NCBI GenBank assembly: GCA_964567585.1
Contig: CAZMND010000107.1
Location: 1-6,965, forward strand
Reading direction: 5' to 3'
Origin: CALZKI01 sp964567585
GTDB taxonomy: Bacteria; Bacillota; Clostridia; Lachnospirales; Lachnospiraceae
Length of the DNA: 6,965 nucleotides
Position 1 is the first letter of the stretch; each line of letters opens with the position of its first letter. The translations under genes were made by a program, and so were the position numbers. The notes below the pieces were generated by a model that was given only the letters and a program-made list of their open reading frames with translations, was not told where the DNA came from and searched no databases. Below are positions 1-6,726 of this stretch, in pieces.

Positions 1-102
1 AAAGTCTCGTTACATACATAAAATATGTATATTGTCCGGCCAAAAAGGCGTGATGACGAACAATATAACATCTGAGAAAACAGATGCAAACTACTCCCTC
101 TT
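1..102 (-). ncRNA. yybP-ykoY family (Mn2+-sensing) riboswitch aptamer, 3' end cut by window edge
   Basis: Read on the minus strand, this non-coding stretch carries the hallmarks of the yybP-ykoY aptamer in the right order. They are GGGAGUAG (98-91), a P2 hairpin (CATCTG 86-81 with CAGATG 74-69), a long P3 stem (TATATTGT 67-60 with ACAATATA 35-28), the conserved UCGUCA loop right after the first P3 strand (59-54), a small GCC-UUUUU-GGC cap (49-39) followed by CGG (38-36), a P4 hairpin (ATACATA 30-24 with TATGTAT 20-14), and a closing ACGAGAC (10-4). The P1 strands AAGAG (102-98) and CUUU (4-1) pair and would continue past the window. This family binds Mn2+ and usually turns on Mn2+ exporters or other cation-handling genes (MntP, P-type ATPases, TerC-like). 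The regulated gene and the expression platform lie off the left edge. Assignment is by remembered consensus, not by a covariance search. Confidence 0.87.
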
Positions 103-115
103 AATTGATACTATA

Positions 116-145
116 GTTATAGCATTTTAAAGTAATATATGTCAA
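116..145 (-). promoter_or_regulatory. Minus-strand sigma-A promoter driving the riboswitch transcript
   Basis: On the minus strand there is a perfect -35 TTGACA (145-140), an 18-nt spacer and a -10 TATAAC (121-116) preceded by TGC, an extended -10 element. Transcription would start near position 109, about 7 nt before the riboswitch P1 strand, which is the usual tight placement for a riboswitch leader. The promoter faces away from pfkA. Confidence 0.8.
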
Positions 146-167
146 ATATATTTTTTTGCTAAAAACA

Positions 168-196
168 TTGTGGTAATTTTCAAAAAAGAGTATAAT
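168..196 (+). promoter_or_regulatory. Promoter of the pfkA-dnaX-recR transcription unit
   Basis: A perfect -10 TATAAT (191-196) lies 17 nt after a weak -35 TTGTGG (168-173), inside an A/T-rich tract. The predicted start near 203 gives a short leader of under 30 nt that holds AGGAGG (217-222), 8 nt before the pfkA ATG. No operator or attenuator is visible between promoter and gene. The weak -35 suggests either moderate strength or help from a factor or from A-tracts upstream; that part is inference. Confidence 0.65.
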
Positions 197-230
197 TTCT
201 ATGTATGAATAAAAAAAGGAGGCCATTTTT

Positions 231-1304
231 ATGAAACGTATTGGGATGTTAACAAGTGGTGGAGATTGTCAGGCTTTGAACGCAGCGATGAGAGGTGTTG
301 TAAAGTGTCTTGCCTGTAGTGGCGAAGATGTAGAAATCTATGGTTTTTTAGAAGGTTATAAGGGCCTTATTTATGGAAACTTCCGTATGCTCACGGGAGC
401 GGATTTTTCCGGTATTTTAACAAAGGGTGGTACCATTTTGGGAAGCTCAAGAACTCCGTTTAAGACGATTCAGGACCCGGATGAAAATGGCTTAAATAAA
501 GTGGAGGCAATGAAGCAGAATTATTATAAGCTTCAGCTGGACTGCCTCGTTATTTTGGGCGGTAACGGAACACATAAAACTGCCAATCTGTTGAAAAATG
601 AGGGGTTAAATGTTATTACACTGCCGAAAACAATTGATAACGATTTGTGGGGAACAGATATGACATTCGGTTTCCAAAGTGCAGTGGATATTGCAACTAA
701 CGTAATTGACTGTATTCATACAACAGCAGATTCGCATGGAAGAGTATTTATCGTGGAAGTTATGGGACACAAGGTTGGATGGCTTACACTTAACGCCGGT
801 ATGGCCAGTGGCGCGGACATTATCTTGATTCCGGAAATTCCATATGATATTGATAAAGTAGTAAAAGCGATTAAAGACAGAGAAAAACGCGGCAGCCATT
901 TTACAATTCTGGCTGTAGCTGAAGGTGCAATTTCAAAAGAAGACGCGAAATTGTCCAAAAAAGAATTTAAAGAAAAACAGAAAAATAAAAAATACCCTTC
1001 TGTATCTTATGAAGTTGCAGCACAGATTTTGGAACGAACAGGAAAAGAAGTCAGAGTTACCGTACCGGGTCATATGCAGCGTGGCGGAAGTCCGTGCCCA
1101 TATGACAGAGTATTTGCCAGCCGTCTTGGTGCTGAAGCCGGCAAACTTATTTTGAAGGGTGAATATGGTTTTATGGTAGGCATCAAAGACCGTGAAATCG
1201 TGAAAGTGCCGCTTGAAGATGTGGCAGGCAAGCTGAAAATGCTTGATCCGGATGCGGGCATCATCAAAGAGGCTAAATTATTAGGAATTAGTTTTGGAGA
1301 CTAG
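231..1304 (+). CDS. pfkA: 6-phosphofructokinase (group III, probably ATP-dependent)
   Basis: This cytoplasmic enzyme phosphorylates fructose 6-phosphate to fructose 1,6-bisphosphate, the committed step of glycolysis. The 357-residue protein spans the whole PFK fold. It has the N-terminal SGGD loop (9-12), a phosphoryl-donor loop GGNGT (110-114), the catalytic PKTIDND motif (132-138, with D136 matching E. coli D127), VEVMG (175-179) and the sugar-phosphate binding GHMQRGGSP (280-288). The donor-determining pair is mixed: Gly113 (E. coli Gly104 position, ATP-type) with Lys133 (E. coli Gly124 position, where PPi enzymes have Lys). Asn112 stands where E. coli has the Mg-contacting Asp103. Glycine at the first site favours ATP; PPi enzymes normally carry Asp there. 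A lysine-rich segment (about 235-256) is longer than in E. coli PfkA. The ATG is supported by AGGAGG 8 nt upstream. It is the first gene of the unit, and the dnaX ribosome binding site lies within its last codons. Confidence 0.95.
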   Translation: MKRIGMLTSGGDCQALNAAMRGVVKCLACSGEDVEIYGFLEGYKGLIYGNFRMLTGADFSGILTKGGTILGSSRTPFKTIQDPDENGLNKVEAMKQNYYKLQLDCLVILGGNGTHKTANLLKNEGLNVITLPKTIDNDLWGTDMTFGFQSAVDIATNVIDCIHTTADSHGRVFIVEVMGHKVGWLTLNAGMASGADIILIPEIPYDIDKVVKAIKDREKRGSHFTILAVAEGAISKEDAKLSKKEFKEKQKNKKYPSVSYEVAAQILERTGKEVRVTVPGHMQRGGSPCPYDRVFASRLGAEAGKLILKGEYGFMVGIKDREIVKVPLEDVAGKLKMLDPDAGIIKEAKLLGISFGD

Positions 1305-1310
1305 AAAATG
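1296..1310 (+). promoter_or_regulatory. dnaX ribosome binding site inside the pfkA 3' end
   Basis: GGAG (1296-1299) lies within the final pfkA codons, 8 nt before the dnaX ATG at 1308. Only 3 nt separate the pfkA stop from that ATG, so ribosomes finishing pfkA sit on the dnaX start. This fixes the dnaX start and suggests translational coupling. Confidence 0.8.
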
Positions 1311-2894
1311 TCGTATACAGCTTTGTACAGAAAGTTCAGACCCGGTAGCTTTGAAGAAGTAAAAGGTCAGGACCATATTGTAACAACCTTGAAAAACCAA
1401 ATAAAATCGAACCGTATAGGACATGCCTATTTGTTTACGGGAACAAGAGGTACGGGTAAAACCTCTGTAGCCAAAATCTTTGCAAAATCCGTAAACTGTG
1501 AAAATCCAATTGATGGCAGCCCGTGTGGAGAATGTAGCGTGTGTTGTGCGATTGCGGCAGGTGTCAGCATGAATGTAATTGAAATTGATGCAGCATCCAA
1601 CAATGGTGTAGATAATATCCGTGAAATTGTGGATGAAGTTTCATACTCACCGACGGAAGGAAAATACAAGGTTTACATTATCGACGAAGTTCATATGTTG
1701 TCTATAGGGGCGTTCAATGCGCTCCTTAAGACATTAGAAGAACCACCTTCTTATGTTATTTTTATTTTGGCAACTACGGAAGTGCATAAAATACCGATTA
1801 CTATTTTATCCAGATGTCAGAGATACGACTTTAGACGTATTTCCATTGACACGATTGCAGACCGTTTAAAAGAACTGATGGTCACAGAAAATGTACCGGT
1901 AGAAGATAAGGCACTCCGTTATGTGGCAAAAATGGGGGATGGTTCTCTTCGTGATGCCCTAAGTTTACTTGATCAGTGTCTTGCTTTCCATTTTGGCAAA
2001 GAGCTGACCTATGATATGGCGCTTGATGTTCTTGGGGCAGTGGATCAGGATGTTTTTGCAAGGCTTTTAAAAAATATAGTAGAGAGAAATGTGCTCGGCT
2101 GCATTACGCTTTTGGAAGAAATTATTTATAAGGGCAGAGAATTGTCCCAGTTTGTTACAGATTTTATCTGGTATTTAAGAAATATACTTCTGGTGAAAAC
2201 TTCCGATAATTTAGAGGATGTTATTGATGCTTCTTCAGAAAATTTGGAGCGTCTTAAGGAACAGGCGGACGCTATTGAAATAGATGCGCTTATGCACCAT
2301 ATCCGTGCTTTTTCTGAATTGTCCGGAAAAATTAAATATGCGTCGCAAAAACGTGTTATGATAGAAATGCTGCTTATTAAACTTTGTAAGCCGGAAATGG
2401 AAGTGAGTCAGGATGCGCTTCTTGACAGAATTCGTGCACTGGAAGAAAGAATAGAAAGTGGCGCAATTGCAGTCAATATGACTCCGGTGACTAATATGGG
2501 ATACGAAAAGCCGCAGGGGGCTCCTGTTGTTAAGAAAACATTGGACAGGGCGGTTCCTGAGGATGTAAAACAGGTTATCAGACAGTGGGGAGCAATACGC
2601 AATGATTTGCCGCAACCTATGAAAACTTATCTCAAAACAGCCAAACTGAGTCTTAACGGTGAAGACAGACTGCTTGTTGTAGTGGAGGATGGTGTAGGTT
2701 CTGATTATCTTTTAAAACAGGAAGGTAATAAAGAATTTTTACAGGATAAAATATCAGAGGCAGTGGATAAGCAGATTTTGATAGATATTCAGAGTGTAAA
2801 GGATGATAGGGAATTTGATACGAAATATGTGGATTTGACGGCAATACAGTTTGAAATTGATGAAATTGAAGATGATGCTGAAGAATTTATATAA
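1308..2894 (+). CDS. dnaX: DNA polymerase III subunit tau (clamp loader ATPase)
   Basis: DnaX is the AAA+ motor subunit of the clamp loader that opens the beta sliding clamp and loads it on primed DNA at the replication fork. Visible features are the N-terminal YRKFRP signature (7-12), Walker A GTRGTGKT (45-52), a zinc site (C64, C73, C76, C79), Walker B IIDEVH (124-129), a sensor-1 region ATTE (155-158), the SRC arginine-finger motif (168-170) and sensor-2 GSLRDALS (212-219). The clamp-loader collar domain follows to about 360. After it come a short linker and a C-terminal region ending in an acidic tail (516-526). At 528 residues it is shorter than E. coli tau (643) and similar to other clostridial versions. 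I see no convincing programmed frameshift signal for a gamma form. It is followed after 30 nt by the ybaB-family gene, the conserved dnaX-ybaB-recR order. Confidence 0.97.
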   Translation: MSYTALYRKFRPGSFEEVKGQDHIVTTLKNQIKSNRIGHAYLFTGTRGTGKTSVAKIFAKSVNCENPIDGSPCGECSVCCAIAAGVSMNVIEIDAASNNGVDNIREIVDEVSYSPTEGKYKVYIIDEVHMLSIGAFNALLKTLEEPPSYVIFILATTEVHKIPITILSRCQRYDFRRISIDTIADRLKELMVTENVPVEDKALRYVAKMGDGSLRDALSLLDQCLAFHFGKELTYDMALDVLGAVDQDVFARLLKNIVERNVLGCITLLEEIIYKGRELSQFVTDFIWYLRNILLVKTSDNLEDVIDASSENLERLKEQADAIEIDALMHHIRAFSELSGKIKYASQKRVMIEMLLIKLCKPEMEVSQDALLDRIRALEERIESGAIAVNMTPVTNMGYEKPQGAPVVKKTLDRAVPEDVKQVIRQWGAIRNDLPQPMKTYLKTAKLSLNGEDRLLVVVEDGVGSDYLLKQEGNKEFLQDKISEAVDKQILIDIQSVKDDREFDTKYVDLTAIQFEIDEIEDDAEEFI

Positions 2895-2924
2895 ATAAAT
2901 ATTGAAATTATTAGGAGGATTATT

Positions 2925-3275
2925 ATGGCAAAACGTGGTGGATATCCTGGAGGAATGCCGGGAAATATGGGCAACCTGATGAAGCAGGCACAGAGAATGC
3001 AACGTCAGATGGAAGAAAGCCAGAAAGAATTGGAAACAAAGGAATTTACGGCTAAAGCAGGCGGTGGTGCTGTTGAAGTAACCGTAACAGGAAAAAAAGA
3101 AGTTGTAAAAGTAGTGTTTGATAAAGACGCAGTAGATCCTGATGATGTTGAAATGTTACAGGATTTAGTTATGGCTGCAACAAATGAAGCGCTTCGTATG
3201 GCTGATGCAGCCAGTCAGGAAGCAATGGGTCGTATGACGGGCGGATTAGGTCTTGGTGGAGGCTACCCGTTCTAA
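2925..3275 (+). CDS. YbaB/EbfC family nucleoid-associated protein
   Basis: This small DNA-binding protein of the YbaB/EbfC family dimerises into a tweezer-like fold and coats or bends DNA; it is thought to help nucleoid organisation and possibly recombination. The 116-residue protein has the family layout. A Gly/Met-rich N-terminus (5-16) is followed by a long amphipathic helix rich in Gln, Met and Glu (about 17-40). The sheet segment then has AGGGAVEVTVTG (45-56) and VVKVVFD (60-66), then DPDDVEMLQDLV (71-82) and a C-terminal helix ending in a Gly-rich tail. Both gene order and sequence support the call. AGGAGG (2913-2918) lies 6 nt before the ATG, the best ribosome binding site in the unit, which fits an abundant protein. 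Its stop overlaps the recR start by one base (TAATG). Confidence 0.95.
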   Translation: MAKRGGYPGGMPGNMGNLMKQAQRMQRQMEESQKELETKEFTAKAGGGAVEVTVTGKKEVVKVVFDKDAVDPDDVEMLQDLVMAATNEALRMADAASQEAMGRMTGGLGLGGGYPF

Positions 3276-3871
3276 TGGATTTTTATGGCGGATATATAGG
3301 TAAATTAATAGAAGAATTATCCGGGCTTCCGGGCATTGGAAATAAGACGGCGCAGCGCCTTGCTTTCCACATTATCAATATGCCAAAGGAAAAGGTGAAC
3401 AGACTGGCAACAGCTATGATGACGGCAAAAGAAAATGTTCGATATTGTAAGCAATGTTGTTGCCTTTCGGACAGAGAACTTTGTAACGTGTGTTCCAATC
3501 AGAACCGTAATCAGAAAATGATTATGGTGGTAGAAAACACAAGAGATATGGTGGCGTATGAAAAAACCGGCAAGTATGACGGAGTATACCATATTTTACA
3601 GGGGGCTATCGACCCGATGCTTGGCATTACTGCAAGCGATATCCGACTGAAGGAATTGTTACAAAGATTGCAGGGCGATGTGGATGAAGTGATTATTGCG
3701 ACCAATTCAAGCCTTGAAGGAGAAGCGACAGCAATGTATATCAGCCGCCTTATCAAACCGACAGGTATTAAGGTAACCAGAATTGCCAGTGGTGTACCTG
3801 TGGGAGGCGAACTGGAATGTATCGACGAGGTGACCTTGCTTCGTGCTTTTGAAGGTAGAACGGAAGTATAG
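3275..3871 (+). CDS. recR: Recombination protein RecR
   Basis: RecR acts with RecO (and RecF) to load RecA on single-stranded gaps during recombinational DNA repair. The 198-residue length is typical. Domains in order are a helix-hairpin-helix DNA-binding region around LPGIGNKTAQRLA (18-30), a four-cysteine zinc finger (C58-x2-C61-x8-C70-x2-C73), a Toprim domain from about MVVENTRD (84-91) through the VIIATNSSLEGEATA stretch (139-153), and the C-terminal family signature GVPVGGELE (173-181) with DEVTLLRAF (184-192). Two extra cysteines (C62, C63) follow the second zinc ligand. The ATG shares its first base with the last base of the upstream stop codon, and GGAGG (3258-3262) lies 12 nt before the start, so initiation is probably coupled to translation of the YbaB-family gene. 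Confidence 0.97.
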   Translation: MDFYGGYIGKLIEELSGLPGIGNKTAQRLAFHIINMPKEKVNRLATAMMTAKENVRYCKQCCCLSDRELCNVCSNQNRNQKMIMVVENTRDMVAYEKTGKYDGVYHILQGAIDPMLGITASDIRLKELLQRLQGDVDEVIIATNSSLEGEATAMYISRLIKPTGIKVTRIASGVPVGGELECIDEVTLLRAFEGRTEV

Positions 3872-3879
3872 GCTAATCC

Positions 3880-3895
3880 GGGAGGTGGCGCAGTG
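3880..3895 (+). promoter_or_regulatory. Ribosome binding site that selects the GTG start of galM
   Basis: GGGAGG (3880-3885) lies 7 nt before GTG at 3893. The first in-frame ATG is 24 codons further on and would remove the first beta strand of the epimerase fold, so GTG is the start. Confidence 0.85.
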
Positions 3896-4936
3896 GAAAA
3901 AATATTTTGGGATAAAGCCTTAAGCGGCGAAGATATTTTTCTTTATGTGATTAAAAATAAGAATGGTATGCGTGTAGAAATAAGTAATTTCGGGGCGACC
4001 ATTGTGGGTTTGTATGTGCCGGATAAAAACGGTACAATAGAAAATGTGGTTATGGGCTATGACAAGCTATCACATTATTATCAGAATTGGCATAGTATTG
4101 GTTGTAGTGTCGGCCCGAATGCAAATAGGATTGCCAATGCGAGATATTCAATAGATGGGAAAGAGTATTGCCTGGAAGCAGGACCTGACGGACATAACTT
4201 ACATAGTCATTTTATTTTAAGTTACCAGAAGCGCGTCTGGGTTGTAAAAAAGTATGAAGAAAACGAGATTATGTTTTTCTGTGAATGCGCGGAAGGTGAG
4301 ATGGGATTCCCGGGCAATAAAGTCAATCGCATTACTTTTAGCATAACGGATGATAACGAACTGAAGATTCATTATTATGTCACTACGGATAAAAAGACGA
4401 TTGTTAATATGACGAACCATTCCTATTTCAACCTGAGCGGTAATTTGTCTTCATCGGTAAAAAATCACACCTTGTGGCTTGCATGTTCGAACTATACGCC
4501 AATTGATGATAAAGGAATCCCGACAGGTGAAATAAGAAATGTAAAAGATACGGTTATGGATTTTACTGTGGGTAAAAAGTTGAGTAGCGGTCTTGAAAGT
4601 GACAGCGAAGAACTAAAAAAAACAAAGGGTTACGACCATAATTTCTGCGTGGATAACTGGGATGGTACTCTCAAAAAAATCGGCCGGTTATACGAAGAAA
4701 ACAGTGGCCGTTGTATGGAAGTATTTACGGATTTGCCGGGAATACAGATTTATACAGGAAATTATCTGGGATTATGCAGAGGCCGTGATAAGATACTTTA
4801 TAAGACACACGGTGCTATTTGTATGGAAACACAATATTTTCCTAATCACATCAATGAGGAGAATTTTGTTTCGGCAATTTTTGATAAGGACAATCCGTAT
4901 GACTCCACAACTATTTACAAATTTTCTGTCGAATAG
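3893..4936 (+). CDS. galM: Aldose 1-epimerase (galactose mutarotase family)
   Basis: The enzyme interconverts alpha and beta anomers of aldoses, feeding beta-D-galactose degradation into the Leloir pathway. The 347-residue protein has the typical family length and the beta-sandwich signature from NFGATI (32-37) onward. Active-site candidates, matched by motif and spacing to the Lactococcus lactis enzyme, are R79 (ANRI 77-80), H104 (NLH 102-104), H176 (TNHSYFNLSG 174-183), D248 (GYDHNF 246-251) and the catalytic base E312 (METQYFPNHIN 311-321). All are present. The loop after H104 reads SHFILSYQKRVW instead of the usual glycine-rich HGG-type sequence, so the preferred sugar may differ from galactose. 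There is no signal peptide, so it is cytoplasmic. It begins with GTG, 21 nt after recR. No galK or galT is nearby, so its link to galactose use here is inferred from the family. Confidence 0.9.
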   Translation: MEKIFWDKALSGEDIFLYVIKNKNGMRVEISNFGATIVGLYVPDKNGTIENVVMGYDKLSHYYQNWHSIGCSVGPNANRIANARYSIDGKEYCLEAGPDGHNLHSHFILSYQKRVWVVKKYEENEIMFFCECAEGEMGFPGNKVNRITFSITDDNELKIHYYVTTDKKTIVNMTNHSYFNLSGNLSSSVKNHTLWLACSNYTPIDDKGIPTGEIRNVKDTVMDFTVGKKLSSGLESDSEELKKTKGYDHNFCVDNWDGTLKKIGRLYEENSGRCMEVFTDLPGIQIYTGNYLGLCRGRDKILYKTHGAICMETQYFPNHINEENFVSAIFDKDNPYDSTTIYKFSVE

Positions 4937-4962
4937 AAAAAGCTATTTGTTGAAAGGGCAAT

Positions 4963-6141
4963 ATGAGTAATATTAGGAATTATAGAAACGATAAGGAAAG
5001 GGACTATAAAGAAAAAATCCGCAGACATCGCCAGTCGAAGCTGCGTTTTTTTTGCATAACACTAGGTGTCATTGCATTTATTGTTCTGGCTTTCTTTTTA
5101 TATCATACATTGCGGATATATACGAATTATAATATTAAGGAAGTAACCGAACGCACCGAATCTTCAACAAGTGTAACCTTACAAATTGGAAAAAATCTGG
5201 TTTCTTACAGTAAAGATGGTGCATCGTGTGTAGATGTAGACGGTAATAAGGTATGGAACCAGACCTATGAAATGCAAAAACCGATTGTAGGCGTCACAGA
5301 AAACAGTATCGCCATTTCTGATTATAACGGACGAAGCATTTATGTGATGGATTCTGAAAAAATACTGGGAACCATCTCGACCAATATGCCGGTAAAAAAT
5401 GTGGCAGTTTCGGAAAGTGGTATTGTGGCAGCAGTGATGGAGGATGGCAGTACTACATGGATTTATGTTTATGATGCAAAAGGAAATGTTCTTGTTTTCT
5501 TTAAAACCAAAATGAGTAACAGTGGATATCCGATGGCGGTGGCGTTATCGCCGGATGGTATGCTTATGGCGGTTTCATATTTGTATGTGGACAGTGGTGT
5601 AATGCGCTCCAGTGTAGCATTTTACAATTTTGGAGAAGTGGGTCAGAATGAACTTCATAACTACGTGAGTGGATTTAACTACACGGATTCACTTGTTCCA
5701 TATGTAAAATTTATGAATGAAGAAATTATGGTAGCGGTGGCTGATGACAGAATTATGTTTTATAAAGGCAATCAAAAGCCTGCTGTACTTAGTGAAACGC
5801 TTCTTAGTCAGGAAATCCTTGGTGTCTACAGTAACAAAGAATATGTGGGCCTGATATTTGAAAACATAGAAGGTGGAACCAAATACTATATGGATTTATA
5901 TAATATAGAAGGTGAAAAACAGGATACGTTGGAATTCGATTGCGAATACACAGACCTTGTTATTACGGAAAAAAGTATTCTTATATATAATAAGAACGAA
6001 TGGAACGTGTATACCATTGGCGGAAGAAAAAAATTCTCGGGTGTTTATGAAAGCAGTATGCAAAAAATTATTGCAACCGATAATATAGAAAATTATCTGA
6101 TTGTAACGGATGATACCTTGGAAAATGTAGTACTAAAATAG
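4963..6141 (+). CDS. Membrane-anchored beta-propeller-like protein, DUF5711-like, function unknown
   Basis: The function of this 392-residue protein is not known to me. It begins with a highly charged, Lys/Arg-rich cytoplasmic segment (1-28), then one strong transmembrane helix (about 29-49), then a large domain that should face outside. The positive-inside rule supports this N-in orientation. The outer domain has repeated short beta-strand units of WD40/PQQ-like type: SYSKDGASCVDVDG (81-94), DGNKVWNQ (93-100), YVYDAKGNVLVFF (168-180), LSPDGMLMAVSY (195-206) and LYNIEGEKQDTLEF (312-325). These suggest a single propeller. No catalytic motif or lipobox is visible. It fits the DUF5711 family as I remember it. 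AAAGGG (4953-4958) lies 4 nt before the ATG, a weak site. It sits 26 nt after galM and 16 nt before a CvpA-family gene. That pairing suggests an envelope role, which is inference only. Confidence 0.75.
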   Translation: MSNIRNYRNDKERDYKEKIRRHRQSKLRFFCITLGVIAFIVLAFFLYHTLRIYTNYNIKEVTERTESSTSVTLQIGKNLVSYSKDGASCVDVDGNKVWNQTYEMQKPIVGVTENSIAISDYNGRSIYVMDSEKILGTISTNMPVKNVAVSESGIVAAVMEDGSTTWIYVYDAKGNVLVFFKTKMSNSGYPMAVALSPDGMLMAVSYLYVDSGVMRSSVAFYNFGEVGQNELHNYVSGFNYTDSLVPYVKFMNEEIMVAVADDRIMFYKGNQKPAVLSETLLSQEILGVYSNKEYVGLIFENIEGGTKYYMDLYNIEGEKQDTLEFDCEYTDLVITEKSILIYNKNEWNVYTIGGRKKFSGVYESSMQKIIATDNIENYLIVTDDTLENVVLK

Positions 6142-6157
6142 AAGCGGTAGGTGTAAT

Positions 6158-6721
6158 ATGGATATTTTGAGTTGGAACTGGGCTCTTATTGTGATTGGTA
6201 TTATTGCTTTGCTGAATATCATTAACGGATATAAGAACGGTCTGGTAAAAGAACTTATCAATTGTGTGTCGTTGTTAGTGCTGTCTGTGTTTGTTGTTTT
6301 GCTTAGTGCAGTTTTAAAAAGCTATACCAGCAAACAATTTGTACAAATGCTTACAACGATAATTATGGTGTTGATTTTATCAATTGGTCACAAATTAATA
6401 AAAATGGCTTTAGGCGGTATGAAAATATTGGCCTCACTTCCGGTAATCAGTTTGGTGAACAAATTGGCAGGAGCTATATTTGGAATTATTGAAACCGGCC
6501 TAATTGTCTGGTTTGCCCTTTGCCTGATTGGATTATTTGATTTGGGCAGAATCGGTGAATATATTAATATGTATATAGGTAACAGTGAATTGTTATCCTA
6601 CTTATATGAAAACAATTTGATTGCAATAGTGGGCGAAAAAATACTTGGACCGGAATTTCAAATGAAAGCTATGGATATAATCTTGGAACAGGGAAAAGAT
6701 ATTGTAGGAAATATACTGTAA
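6158..6721 (+). CDS. CvpA family membrane protein
   Basis: This polytopic inner membrane protein of 187 residues has four likely transmembrane helices (about 7-22, 34-53, 63-82 and 104-127). The two CvpA family hallmarks are present: NGYKNGLVKELI (23-34) after the first helix, and LPVISLVNKLAGAIFGIIET (94-113) before the last. A 60-residue, mostly soluble C-terminal tail follows. E. coli CvpA is needed for colicin V production and is linked to envelope stress tolerance; the molecular role in Firmicutes is not settled. The start is supported by AGGTG (6149-6153), 4 nt upstream, a weak site. It is the last gene of the unit, with a strong terminator only 5 nt after its stop codon. Confidence 0.88.
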   Translation: MDILSWNWALIVIGIIALLNIINGYKNGLVKELINCVSLLVLSVFVVLLSAVLKSYTSKQFVQMLTTIIMVLILSIGHKLIKMALGGMKILASLPVISLVNKLAGAIFGIIETGLIVWFALCLIGLFDLGRIGEYINMYIGNSELLSYLYENNLIAIVGEKILGPEFQMKAMDIILEQGKDIVGNIL

Positions 6722-6726
6722 GATAA

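Noticed and set aside
2..130. An open plus-strand frame of 42 codons that could be the tail of an upstream gene
   Set aside because: The translation shows no recognisable protein signature, a frame of this length is expected by chance in AT-rich DNA, and the minus-strand riboswitch plus its promoter explains the same bases in detail.
1..230. Possible SRP RNA or tRNA gene upstream of dnaX, as seen in other Firmicutes
   Set aside because: No SRP core motif (GUCCGGAAGGAAGCAGC-type) and no tRNA cloverleaf or T-loop motif is present on either strand.
606..958. Overlapping minus-strand frames inside pfkA
   Set aside because: They are antisense to a fully conserved PFK, lack ribosome binding sites and show no protein family signature.
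2064..2080. Slippery-looking T TTA AAA AAT in dnaX that might produce a short gamma form by frameshifting
   Set aside because: It lies inside the collar domain near residue 254, the -1 frame runs on about 20 codons before a stop, and no strong stem or Shine-Dalgarno-like stimulator is obvious. The product would lack part of the clamp-loader collar.
4662..4970. A 102-codon plus-strand frame overlapping the 3' end of galM
   Set aside because: It is out of frame with conserved galM catalytic motifs, including E312, and has no ribosome binding site or recognisable domain.
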